18,519 bases of DNA. It comes from Lachnospiraceae bacterium UBA4316 (GTDB lineage: Bacteria; Bacillota; Clostridia; Lachnospirales; Lachnospiraceae). Within the stretch, counting starts at the first letter, position 1. Each line of letters begins with the position of its first letter. A program made the position numbers and the translations under genes. Where the stretch lies: contig DGUG01000076.1 in assembly GCA_002394535.1 (NCBI GenBank), forward strand, positions 1 to 18,519, read 5' to 3'. Below the pieces are notes generated by a model. The model saw nothing but the letters and a program-made list of their open reading frames with translations. It ran no database searches and had not been told where the DNA came from. Below are positions 1-7,380 of this stretch, piece by piece.

Positions 1-788
1 TCGGACTGTTCTACTGTCTTGTGATAAATGTGCAGTACAGCGTAAAAGCAGCACAATCCGGAGTTGCTGTAACGGTGTTCTTTGATGAAGGTCTGGGAGA
101 TGACAAGATACAGCAGATAGGAGCCCAGATCCAGTCAAGAGAAGAGGTATCCGAAATAAAGTTTGTATCATCGGAGGAAGCATGGGACAGCTTCAAGGAT
201 GATTATCTCGGTGAATATGCTGACGGATATGAGGGCGATAATCCCCTGGAGGGATCGGAAAACTACGAGATATATCTTAAGGATGTATCAAAGCAGCCGG
301 AACTGGTAGAGTGGCTTAAATCGGTTCCGGGAATAAGAGAAGTTAACAGATCCGATATTACCGCAGAGGTTCTGACAAATGTAAATATACTTATCAGTTA
401 TGTCTCACTGGCAATCATAGCAATACTTCTGCTTGTATCGGTATTCCTGATCAGCAATACGGTCGCGATGGGCATTTCCGTAAGACGCGAGGAAATAAGC
501 ATTATGAGACTGATCGGAGCAAAGGATTTTGTCGTAAGATCTCCGTTCGTGATCGAAGGAATCCTAATAGGTCTGATAGGATCGGCCCTACCGCTTGTAG
601 CCATCTATTACCTATATAACTTGATGATAGAATATGCCAATGCTAATTTTGCCGTATTGTCTGACATGCTTAAGTTTATGAGTGCGGCTGAACTGTTCAG
701 GAATTTGATTCCGATATCTTTGATCCTAGGGGTGGGGATCGGATTTTTGGGAAGTCTTATTACAGTCAGGAGACATTTGAAAGTTTAG
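1..788 (+). CDS. ftsX: Cell division protein FtsX, 3' part (5' end outside window)
   Basis: FtsX is the membrane subunit of the ABC-type FtsEX complex. FtsEX uses ATP hydrolysis by FtsE to switch on a periplasmic or extracellular peptidoglycan hydrolase at the septum. The reading frame is open from base 3, and its first visible residues (GLFYCLVINVQYSVKA) look like the end of the first membrane helix, so the gene begins before the window. About 261 residues remain. They comprise an extracytoplasmic loop of roughly 110 residues, acidic and ending in a helical stretch (VEWLKSVPGIREVN), followed by three membrane helices (about bases 380-460, 550-625 and 700-770) typical of the FtsX/MacB fold. 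The basic tail RRHLKV is also usual. The next gene encodes an M23 hydrolase of the kind FtsEX activates, which supports the call. FtsE is expected just upstream. Confidence 0.93.
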   Translation, partial: GLFYCLVINVQYSVKAAQSGVAVTVFFDEGLGDDKIQQIGAQIQSREEVSEIKFVSSEEAWDSFKDDYLGEYADGYEGDNPLEGSENYEIYLKDVSKQPELVEWLKSVPGIREVNRSDITAEVLTNVNILISYVSLAIIAILLLVSVFLISNTVAMGISVRREEISIMRLIGAKDFVVRSPFVIEGILIGLIGSALPLVAIYYLYNLMIEYANANFAVLSDMLKFMSAAELFRNLIPISLILGVGIGFLGSLITVRRHLKV

Positions 789-802
789 CCGGAAAAGGTG
801 GC

Positions 803-827
803 GCAAGGTTTTCTGTGAAAACTTTGC
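803..827. repeat. Perfect-arm hairpin in the ftsX-M23 gap
   Basis: Bases 803-813 pair with 817-827 as an 11-bp stem, including one G-T wobble, around a 3-nt loop (TGT). No T-run follows the 3' arm, so it does not look like an intrinsic terminator. It sits 14 bases after the ftsX stop and directly before a second inverted repeat (837-873). The two together look like a small palindromic intergenic element or an RNA processing or stability structure. The base pairing is seen directly; the role is inferred. Confidence 0.6.
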
Positions 828-836
828 AGCACGTAG

Positions 837-873
837 GCCACACCCGAGCGAAGCGAGCTTTTTATGGTGTGGC
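837..873. repeat. Inverted repeat enclosing a mirror-symmetric 14-mer
   Basis: The arms GCCACACC (837-844) and GGTGTGGC (866-873) are exact inverted repeats of 8 bp separated by 21 bases. The loop starts with CGAGCGAAGCGAGC (845-858), which reads the same forwards and backwards on one strand (a mirror repeat), followed by TTTTTAT. The left arm can alternatively pair over 5 bp with GTGGC at 798-802, so two mutually exclusive folds exist. I recall GAGCGAAGCGAG-like motifs recurring in intergenic DNA of several Firmicutes, so this may be one copy of a dispersed repeat family. Only one copy is present in this window, so that remains an inference. Confidence 0.5.
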
Positions 874-886
874 TCTCAAGATGTAA

Positions 887-893
887 GAAGGGG
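887..893 (+). promoter_or_regulatory. Ribosome binding site that sets the M23 gene start
   Basis: GAAGGGG lies 6 bases before the ATG at 900. The longer in-frame ATG at 864 has no such site, lies inside the inverted repeat, and would add a 12-residue prefix before a textbook signal peptide. This site therefore favours the start at 900. Confidence 0.7.
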
Positions 894-899
894 AATTAT

Positions 900-2120
900 A
901 TGAAACGCAAAAGGGGAGCGCGTTTTGTCGGATTGTTGATAGTATCGTCATTATTAGCGGCACATGTGCCGCTATTTGTGCATGCGGACACTCTTACAAA
1001 TGACAAAATAAAAGAGAGTGAAGAGAGCAAGAAACAGGCCGAAGAGGAAAGAAAAGCGCTAAAAAGCAGTCTTACCAACGTAAAATCACTGCTGGCGGAT
1101 CTGGAGAAGACCAAGAATAATCTTGAGGATTATATAACCGAACTTGACTCGGATCTGGCGGATATTAACGATAAGATAGATAGTCTGAACCAGCTGATCT
1201 CAGACAAGGAGTTTGAGATTCAGACGACGGAGGCTGAACTTGAAGAAGCCAAGGCTGTAGAGGATACGCAGTACAATGCTATGAAAAGGCGTATCAAGTT
1301 CATATACGAACACGGAGAGGCTTCCACGGCCGAGATGCTGCTGTCTTCGAAGAGTTTTGTGGATTTTCTCAATAAAGCCGAGTTTATAAACAAGATGTCC
1401 GCATATGACAAGAGAATGCTTGATTCTTACGTTGCCGCCAAGGAAGCGGTTGATGCGAAAGAGAAGGCGCTTGAAGAACAGAAGGCGGAACTTGAAGAGG
1501 CCAAGGCAGCCATGCTTAACGAGCAGAATGCTGTTGAAACCCTTATGGCCGACAAGGAGAAGGAAATCATCGTCTATCAGGGCGATATTCACAACAAGGA
1601 GGCCGCCATTGCCGAGTATCAGGCAATGATAGCTGAACAGGATCAAATAATCAAAGATCTTGAAGCGGCGATACTCGAGGAGAAAAAACGTCTTCTTGCC
1701 GAAAATAAAAAAGCGATTGTATATGACGGCGGTCAGTTCAAATGGCCCGCACCGTCATATTCACGAATATCGGATGATTACGGGTACAGAATCCATCCCA
1801 TACTCGGAACGCAACAGTTTCATAACGGAGTTGATATGGCGGCACCAAACGGTTCACCCATACTTGCCGCCTACGACGGGGAAGTCATTGCGGCTTCGTA
1901 TTCGGCGTCCATGGGTAATTACATAATGATAGATCACGGTGATGGACTTATAACGATCTATATGCATGCAAGCTCGGTATCGGTTTCATCAGGAACCATG
2001 GTAGCGCGGGGCGAACAGATAGGCTGCGTAGGCTCAACGGGGAGAAGTACGGGACCTCATCTGCACTTTTCCGTAAGACTTAACGGTTCATATGTGAGTC
2101 CTTGGAATTATTTAGGCTGA
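900..2120 (+). CDS. Secreted coiled-coil M23 (LytM) peptidoglycan endopeptidase, EnvC/PcsB type
   Basis: Predicted zinc endopeptidase that cuts peptide bridges of peptidoglycan outside the membrane, 406 residues. Residues 1-29 form a signal peptide (basic MKRKRGAR, hydrophobic core, likely cleavage after VHA). Residues about 35-275 are rich in E, K, A and L with heptad-like spacing and form a long coiled coil, as in EnvC, PcsB and NlpD-type partners of FtsEX. The C-terminal M23 domain (about 295-402) keeps the zinc ligands and catalytic histidines: H308 and D312 in HNGVD, H356 in YMH, and H387/H389 in HLHF. It should therefore be catalytically active, unlike degenerate LytM factors. It follows ftsX, so the expected role is daughter-cell separation under FtsEX control. 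A dedicated CHAP hydrolase such as streptococcal PcsB is excluded because the catalytic domain is M23. Confidence 0.9.
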   Translation: MKRKRGARFVGLLIVSSLLAAHVPLFVHADTLTNDKIKESEESKKQAEEERKALKSSLTNVKSLLADLEKTKNNLEDYITELDSDLADINDKIDSLNQLISDKEFEIQTTEAELEEAKAVEDTQYNAMKRRIKFIYEHGEASTAEMLLSSKSFVDFLNKAEFINKMSAYDKRMLDSYVAAKEAVDAKEKALEEQKAELEEAKAAMLNEQNAVETLMADKEKEIIVYQGDIHNKEAAIAEYQAMIAEQDQIIKDLEAAILEEKKRLLAENKKAIVYDGGQFKWPAPSYSRISDDYGYRIHPILGTQQFHNGVDMAAPNGSPILAAYDGEVIAASYSASMGNYIMIDHGDGLITIYMHASSVSVSSGTMVARGEQIGCVGSTGRSTGPHLHFSVRLNGSYVSPWNYLG

Positions 2121-2132
2121 TAGGGAGGAATT

Positions 2133-3446
2133 ATGGAAGACAATTATGAGGCCAAAGCCGGAGAGGCAGACAGCGAATCTCCGGTATACAGTCAGATGTC
2201 AATAGAATATGTTTCGAGTCAGGTGAAGAAGGCTCAAAAAAAGGGAATGATCCAGGGACTGCTCATCGCACTTGGAATCGCCCTTGTATCGGCAATACTG
2301 ATCGCAGGAGTGTCTGTAGTACGCATGATTATGAACGGCAGTCTGTATTCGAAACTTCTGGGAAGTTCCGCAAGCTCCGTTCTTGATCGCAAATCCATTA
2401 ATAAGATCGATGAATTGTACAGCATTATCGACAATACATACATCGAGGATGTTGACAAGGAAGATATGCAGGAAGGGCTGTACAAAGGTCTTTTGGAATC
2501 GCTCGATGATCCCTATTCCGTTTATTACACAAAAGAGGAATTCAATCAGATGATGGAGGATACATCCGGAACATTTGAGGGAATAGGGGCGTATCTTACA
2601 CAGGATCCCGACACCCAGGTGATAACGGTTGTTAAGCCTATCAAAGATTCGCCTGCCGAGGCTGCGGGAATACTTGCCGACGATGTTCTGGTGGAAGTGG
2701 ACGGCGAAGATATAACCGGACAGGATTTAAACCTTGTTGTTTCAAAACTGCGGGGACCAAAAGGAACCGAAGTGAAGGTGGGAGTATACAGAGAAGGAGA
2801 AGAGGACGTTCTTACCTTCCCGATAGTCAGGGACGAGATTACCACGCTGAGTGTAGATTACGAAATGTTTGATGACGATATCGGCTATATAGCGATATCA
2901 GAGTTTGCGGATGCGACGGCGGAGCAGTTTTACGAGGCATATGATGATCTTGAGTCACAAGGTATGAAGAGTCTTATCATAGATCTTCGGTCCAACGGCG
3001 GAGGGTATGTGGATGTATCCGTTGAGATAGCGGACAAGCTTGTTAAGGAAGGTGTTATTGTATCCGTCAAAGATAAACACGGACTGTCATACAAATATGA
3101 AGATAAAGGTGATGAGAATTATCTGAAGATACCGTGTGTACTTCTGGTTGACGGCAATACAGCAAGTGCATCGGAGATATTAACGGGAGCCCTAAGGGAT
3201 TATGATCTTGCGACGATTATAGGAACCAAGACCTTCGGAAAGGGCATTACACAAAATATTATGCCTTTAGGAGACGGAAGCGGAGTAAAAATCACCGGAA
3301 GCACTTATTACACTCCGGACGGAGAGAACATACACGGAGTCGGAATAGAACCGGACATAGAGGTTGAACTCGACTACGATAAGTACAAAGAAGAAGGTAT
3401 AGATAACCAGCTTGAAGCTGCAAAAGAATATCTTAAAAAACAGTAA
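2133..3446 (+). CDS. Membrane-anchored S41 carboxy-terminal processing protease with PDZ domain
   Basis: CtpA/CtpB-like serine protease, 437 residues, acting outside the cytoplasmic membrane on C-terminal tails of envelope proteins. The first 38 residues are hydrophilic and probably cytoplasmic. A single membrane helix follows (about 39-66, GLLIALGIALVSAILIAGV). A PDZ domain (about 147-235) contains the KDSPAEAAGI and GPKGTEVKV features that gate substrate access. The catalytic region includes IDLRSNGGG (284-291), the nucleophile S345 in TASASEI, and K370 in FGKG; their 25-residue spacing matches the Ser-Lys dyad of the family. The start is supported by AGGGAGG at 2121-2127. The gene lies 12 bases after the M23 gene, so the two are likely co-transcribed. 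Linkage of Ctp proteases to M23 hydrolases is common, and the protease may process the hydrolase or its regulators (inference). Confidence 0.92.
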   Translation: MEDNYEAKAGEADSESPVYSQMSIEYVSSQVKKAQKKGMIQGLLIALGIALVSAILIAGVSVVRMIMNGSLYSKLLGSSASSVLDRKSINKIDELYSIIDNTYIEDVDKEDMQEGLYKGLLESLDDPYSVYYTKEEFNQMMEDTSGTFEGIGAYLTQDPDTQVITVVKPIKDSPAEAAGILADDVLVEVDGEDITGQDLNLVVSKLRGPKGTEVKVGVYREGEEDVLTFPIVRDEITTLSVDYEMFDDDIGYIAISEFADATAEQFYEAYDDLESQGMKSLIIDLRSNGGGYVDVSVEIADKLVKEGVIVSVKDKHGLSYKYEDKGDENYLKIPCVLLVDGNTASASEILTGALRDYDLATIIGTKTFGKGITQNIMPLGDGSGVKITGSTYYTPDGENIHGVGIEPDIEVELDYDKYKEEGIDNQLEAAKEYLKKQ

Positions 3447-3460
3447 AGGAGAACGGACAC

Positions 3461-4873
3461 ATGAACACAATCAGAGTATGCGACAGCACGATCAGAAAGC
3501 TTTCAAACGGGAAAGACAATTCCCTATCATTCAAGGAAAAGCTGGAAGTTGCTAAGCTACTGGATAAGCTATGTGTTGATGTGATTGAACTTGATGAGAT
3601 CAGAAGCGGAAAAGCAGACAGTCTTCTTATCAAATCCGTTGTTACCGCGGTCAGGAACAGCATTATAGCTGTACCGGTAGCTTTGGGAACCGATCCGGCT
3701 CCTACCGCCAAGGCTCTGGCAGAGGCAAAACGGTTTCGTCTTCAGGTGGTTGCTCCGGGCAGCAGTGTAAGGATGGAGTACGTTTACCACAAGAAAAGTG
3801 CTGCAATCGTAGAGATGGTTAAGTCTACCGTTGAAGAATGCAGAAAGTTTACAGAGGATGTGGAACTTCTGATAGATGATGCTACAAGAGGAGATATGGC
3901 GGTCATATCCGAGATGGTTAATGCCGCAATCGAAAAGGGAGCAACAACGGTAACATTCTGTGATGATGCCGGAACAATGCTTCCGGAGGAGTTTGCCACC
4001 TTCCTTGAGGAACGGCTTAAAGCGGATCCCAAGTTATCGGAAATAACATGGGGCGTATCTTGCTCAAATGAACTTGCAATGGCTGATGCGTGTGTAATCG
4101 CCGCATTATGCCATGGCGCAGGAGAGATTAAGGCATCGGCCTTTCCGGTAAATACAGCATCTCTTGAAAATGCATGCAGAGTAATAGCCGGAAAAGGTGA
4201 AAGCTTCGGAGTCAGAACGAATGTCGCAACAGCATCAATGAGAAGGATGATCAGCCAGATACACAGGTTCTGCTCAATTCCCCAGAGCGGGAAACCTTCC
4301 GTTGAGTTCACGGATACGGTTGATAACGGGGAAGAGCGGCTTACGGAACATGACTCAAAAGAAGCCGTTATTTCGGTTGCTGAAAAGCTGGGATACAGTC
4401 TGAACGAAGAGGATGCCCAAAATGTTTATGATTCGTTTATAAAGCTTGCCTCCAAGAAAGAGAGCGTTACCACAAAGGAACTTGATGCCATCATTGCTAC
4501 GGCTGCAATGCAGGTTCCGGAGAAATACAAGCTTGAGAATTATATAACAAATACAGGAAACACCATTACTTCCATGGCTCATGTCAAGCTTCGCACTAAA
4601 GATGAGGATCTTGAGGGAGTATCCATTGGTGACGGTCCCATAGATGCCGCTTTTCTTGCCATAGAGCATATAACGGGAAGACACTACGAACTGGATGATT
4701 TTCAGATAAAGGCAATAACGGAAGGCAAGGAAGCCGCAGCGGAAACAATAGTGAAATTGCGGGCAAACGGAAAGGTGTATTCCGGAAGAGGACTGTCCAC
4801 GGACATAATCGGAGCAAGTATAAGAGCATATCTTAATGCTGTGAACAAGGTAATATTTGAGGAGGATGAGTGA
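3461..4873 (+). CDS. Degenerate 2-isopropylmalate synthase-like (DRE-TIM) protein with LeuA regulatory domain
   Basis: 470 residues, related over its length to 2-isopropylmalate/homocitrate synthases but shorter and lacking their active site. The N-terminal barrel (about 1-290) keeps family landmarks: CDSTIR (7-12), KLLDKLCVDVIE (32-43), DDATRGD (139-145) and CDDAGTMLPEEF. The usual LRDGEQ reads IRKLSNG, so the metal-binding Asp is replaced by K13. The HxHND metal motif reads SCSNE (200-204), with both histidines replaced by serine. The EDA glutamate is D139, and the NxFxHESGxH segment is absent. The C-terminal domain (about 357-470) is a recognisable LeuA dimerisation/allosteric domain with GDGPIDAAF and SGRGLSTDIIGAS. 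Real LeuA activity is therefore unlikely. It may be a pseudoenzyme, a regulator or subunit of the next protein, or an enzyme with new chemistry. AGGAG at 3447-3451 supports the start, and the stop overlaps the next gene. Confidence 0.8.
   Translation: MNTIRVCDSTIRKLSNGKDNSLSFKEKLEVAKLLDKLCVDVIELDEIRSGKADSLLIKSVVTAVRNSIIAVPVALGTDPAPTAKALAEAKRFRLQVVAPGSSVRMEYVYHKKSAAIVEMVKSTVEECRKFTEDVELLIDDATRGDMAVISEMVNAAIEKGATTVTFCDDAGTMLPEEFATFLEERLKADPKLSEITWGVSCSNELAMADACVIAALCHGAGEIKASAFPVNTASLENACRVIAGKGESFGVRTNVATASMRRMISQIHRFCSIPQSGKPSVEFTDTVDNGEERLTEHDSKEAVISVAEKLGYSLNEEDAQNVYDSFIKLASKKESVTTKELDAIIATAAMQVPEKYKLENYITNTGNTITSMAHVKLRTKDEDLEGVSIGDGPIDAAFLAIEHITGRHYELDDFQIKAITEGKEAAAETIVKLRANGKVYSGRGLSTDIIGASIRAYLNAVNKVIFEEDE
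4861..4865 (+). promoter_or_regulatory. Ribosome binding site for the fusion gene, inside the upstream coding end
   Basis: GGAGG lies 7 bases before the ATG at 4873 and inside the last codons of the preceding gene. The ATG overlaps the upstream TGA by one base (TGATG), a typical arrangement for translational coupling. A GTG at 4870 is in frame but is only 4 bases from the site, so ATG 4873 is preferred. Confidence 0.7.
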
Positions 4874-7347
4874 TGAGACTGTCATTTTCTACACGCGGCT
4901 GGAAAGATATATCCTTCGACAGATTCCTTGATATTGCCGAAGAGATGGATTATTCCGGAGTGGAAGTATATAAGCTTATAGGAGATAAGGATCTTTTTGT
5001 AAAAGGCGAGGCATTTAACCAGTATAACATTGCGGCAACTACAAGGATGCTCAAAGAGAGAAAGCTTGAGATACCCGTATTTGACGGAAGATATGATCTT
5101 GCCTCGCAGGATGCGAAAGAGGATATAAAAAAGATAATCGATATCGCAAGTTATATGAGGACTCCGTATGTCGGTATCGGGATCAATACTGATGATGAAA
5201 ATGCGGTAAAAAACGGGATTACCGAGCTTTTACCGGTGGCAAAGGAGAAAAACGTGACACTCCTTATCAGTACTATCGGTATATATTCGGATACAAAGAA
5301 GCTCTGCGAGCTTCTTGATGAGTTTGCGGACGATAATCTTGCCGCATTATGGGATCTTCACTATACGTACAGATATGCGAATGAGGAACCGAAGGATACC
5401 ATCAGAAACCTGGGTGCGTACGTTAAGCATGTTCATCTGTGCGACTCCGATGATAAGGATACTTACAATCTTATCGGTGAGGGAAGTGCTCCGGTAAAGG
5501 AATTCATGGACGCACTTTATTCAATAGACTATGCGGGGTTCATTTCTCTTGAATGGAAGCCAGAGTACATGGAAGATTTAAGGGATTATGAGGTGATTTT
5601 CCCGTATTTTGCAAACTACATGAGCAGGTTTGAAAATACCCGGGGCAAGAAGAAAAAGCTTTACCCGAACCATGATGGCACGGGACAGTATGTATGGAAA
5701 AAGGATGAGCTTATCGATCTGACTTTTCCTCAGGTGCTCGACAGAATGGTTGAGGAGTTTCCCGACCAGTATTGCTTTAAATATACGACACTGGACTATA
5801 CGAGGACGTATGAGGAATTCAGGGATGATGTCAATGATTTTGCCAAGGCGCTGATGAGCCTTGGCGTTAAGAGCGGGTCAAAGGTTGCGGTCTGGGCTAC
5901 GAATGTACCGGAATGGTATATTTCATTCTGGGCATGCTGCAAGATCGGGGCTGTTCTTGTTACGATGAACACGGCATATAAAATCCACGAGGCCGAGTAT
6001 CTTCTCAGGCAGTCGGATACCCATACCCTTGTAATGATAGAGTCTGCGGTTGATTCCAACTACAGGGAGATCATTAATGAACTGTGTCCGGAAATGGCAT
6101 CATCAAAGGCGGGCAAACCTCTGCACTGCAAAAAGCTTCCCTTCCTTCGGAATGTTATTACCGTAGGATTTAAGATGGCAGGTGCCATGACCTTTAAGGA
6201 GGCTATGGACCGCAGGAGTATGGTTTCCGATTCGGAACTTGAGAAAATGGCGGCGAATGTACGTCCGGACGATGTCTGCAATATGCAGTACACATCGGGA
6301 ACCACAGGATTTCCCAAGGGTGTAATGCTGACACATTACAATGTCGTAAATAACGGTAAATGTATCGGGGACCGCATGGGATTGTCTACGGCAGACAGGA
6401 TGATGATACAGGTTCCCATGTTCCACTGCTTTGGAATGGTACTGTCGATGACATCTTCGATCACTCACGGTGCAACCATATGTCCGATGCCCTATTTTTC
6501 AGCCAAATCTTCTCTTGCGTGCATTAATCAGGAGAGAATAACATGCTTTAACGGGGTTCCGACAATGTTCATTGCCATGTTCAATCATCCGGATTACAAG
6601 AGCACGGACTTTTCCCATATGAGAACGGGGATCATGGCCGGTGCAGGCTGTCCTCCCGAGCTTATGAAGAGAGCGGCTGACCCAAATGAGATGAATATGC
6701 GCGGAATAGTTTCGGTATACGGACAGACGGAAACCGCTCCGGGAAACACCATGTCATCCTGGACGGATCCTCTTGATGTCAGAACGGAAACCGTGGGTTA
6801 TGCCTTCCCGCACGTGGAGTGTAAAGTCATTGACCCGGAGACCGGAAAAGAAGTGGGTGTAGGCGAAAACGGGGAATTCTGTGCAAGGGGCTACAATACC
6901 ATGAAAGGGTATTACAAGATGCCCGAAGCCACAAGGGATACAATAGATGCAGACGGGTGGCTCCATTCCGGAGACCTTGCCGCAAAGGATGAAAACGGCA
7001 ATTACAGGATCACGGGGCGTCTTAAAGACATGATAATCAGGGGCGGAGAAAACCTGTACCCGAAGGAGATAGAGGAATTCATATACACGTGTCCTAAGGT
7101 TAAGGACGTGCAGGTCATCGGAGTACCGGATAAGAGGTACGGTGAAGAGGCTATGGCATGTATTATCCTTAAGGACGGCGAGCAAATGACGGTGGAGGAG
7201 ATGGATGAGTATATCAAATCTCATCTTGCCCGTCATAAAGTACCCAAATACATTGAATTTGTGAGTGAGTTCCCGATGAATGCCGCCGGTAAAGTGCTTA
7301 AATACAAGATGCGGGAAGATGCAATAGCAAGACTTAATCTTGAATAG
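4873..7347 (+). CDS. Fusion: xylose-isomerase-like TIM barrel plus AMP-forming acyl-CoA synthetase
   Basis: 824 residues with two enzyme-like halves. Residues 1-265 resemble sugar-phosphate isomerase/epimerase (AP endonuclease 2-like) barrels. They retain the usual metal-binding positions D161 in WDLH, H188 in KHVHLCD and E227 in ISLEW, but the first glutamate (normally in an ETHG-like motif) is S133 in ISTIG. Residues about 275-824 form a full ANL adenylating domain: phosphate loop YTSGTTGFPKG (473-483), YGQTE (616-620), SGD (699-701), the hinge GRLKD with the GGEN turn (715-727), and the C-terminal catalytic lysine K807 in AAGKVLK. This half should activate a carboxylic acid with ATP and join it to CoA. 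Its sequence style is closest to fatty/organic acyl-CoA synthetases, but the substrate is unknown. The one-base overlap with the LeuA-like gene and the 33-nt gap to nifJ suggest a shared operon. Fusion of these two families is unusual in my experience. Confidence 0.85.
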   Translation: MRLSFSTRGWKDISFDRFLDIAEEMDYSGVEVYKLIGDKDLFVKGEAFNQYNIAATTRMLKERKLEIPVFDGRYDLASQDAKEDIKKIIDIASYMRTPYVGIGINTDDENAVKNGITELLPVAKEKNVTLLISTIGIYSDTKKLCELLDEFADDNLAALWDLHYTYRYANEEPKDTIRNLGAYVKHVHLCDSDDKDTYNLIGEGSAPVKEFMDALYSIDYAGFISLEWKPEYMEDLRDYEVIFPYFANYMSRFENTRGKKKKLYPNHDGTGQYVWKKDELIDLTFPQVLDRMVEEFPDQYCFKYTTLDYTRTYEEFRDDVNDFAKALMSLGVKSGSKVAVWATNVPEWYISFWACCKIGAVLVTMNTAYKIHEAEYLLRQSDTHTLVMIESAVDSNYREIINELCPEMASSKAGKPLHCKKLPFLRNVITVGFKMAGAMTFKEAMDRRSMVSDSELEKMAANVRPDDVCNMQYTSGTTGFPKGVMLTHYNVVNNGKCIGDRMGLSTADRMMIQVPMFHCFGMVLSMTSSITHGATICPMPYFSAKSSLACINQERITCFNGVPTMFIAMFNHPDYKSTDFSHMRTGIMAGAGCPPELMKRAADPNEMNMRGIVSVYGQTETAPGNTMSSWTDPLDVRTETVGYAFPHVECKVIDPETGKEVGVGENGEFCARGYNTMKGYYKMPEATRDTIDADGWLHSGDLAAKDENGNYRITGRLKDMIIRGGENLYPKEIEEFIYTCPKVKDVQVIGVPDKRYGEEAMACIILKDGEQMTVEEMDEYIKSHLARHKVPKYIEFVSEFPMNAAGKVLKYKMREDAIARLNLE

Positions 7348-7380
7348 TTCATCCTTGAGAAGGAAAATGAGGAATATATT

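Noticed and set aside
21..788. GTG at 21 as the start of the first gene
   Set aside because: The frame is open back to base 3 and encodes the end of an FtsX first membrane helix, with no ribosome binding site before 21. The gene is simply cut by the window edge.
837..873. Inverted repeat as an intrinsic terminator of ftsX
   Set aside because: The T-run is inside the loop, not after the 3' arm, and the downstream bases (TCTCAAGATG) are not T-rich.
864..899. ATG at 864 as the M23 gene start
   Set aside because: It lies in the inverted repeat with no ribosome binding site and would put 12 residues before a good signal peptide; ATG 900 has GAAGGGG upstream.
1200..1646. 148-codon minus-strand open frame opposite the coiled coil
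   Set aside because: It is a shadow of the biased E/K/A codons of the coiled-coil region, reading as Leu/Phe-rich low-complexity protein.
3461..4873. Calling the gene leuA, a working 2-isopropylmalate synthase
   Set aside because: The metal-binding and catalytic motifs (LRDGEQ, HxHND, HESGxH) are replaced or missing, and no leuB, leuC or leuD lies nearby.
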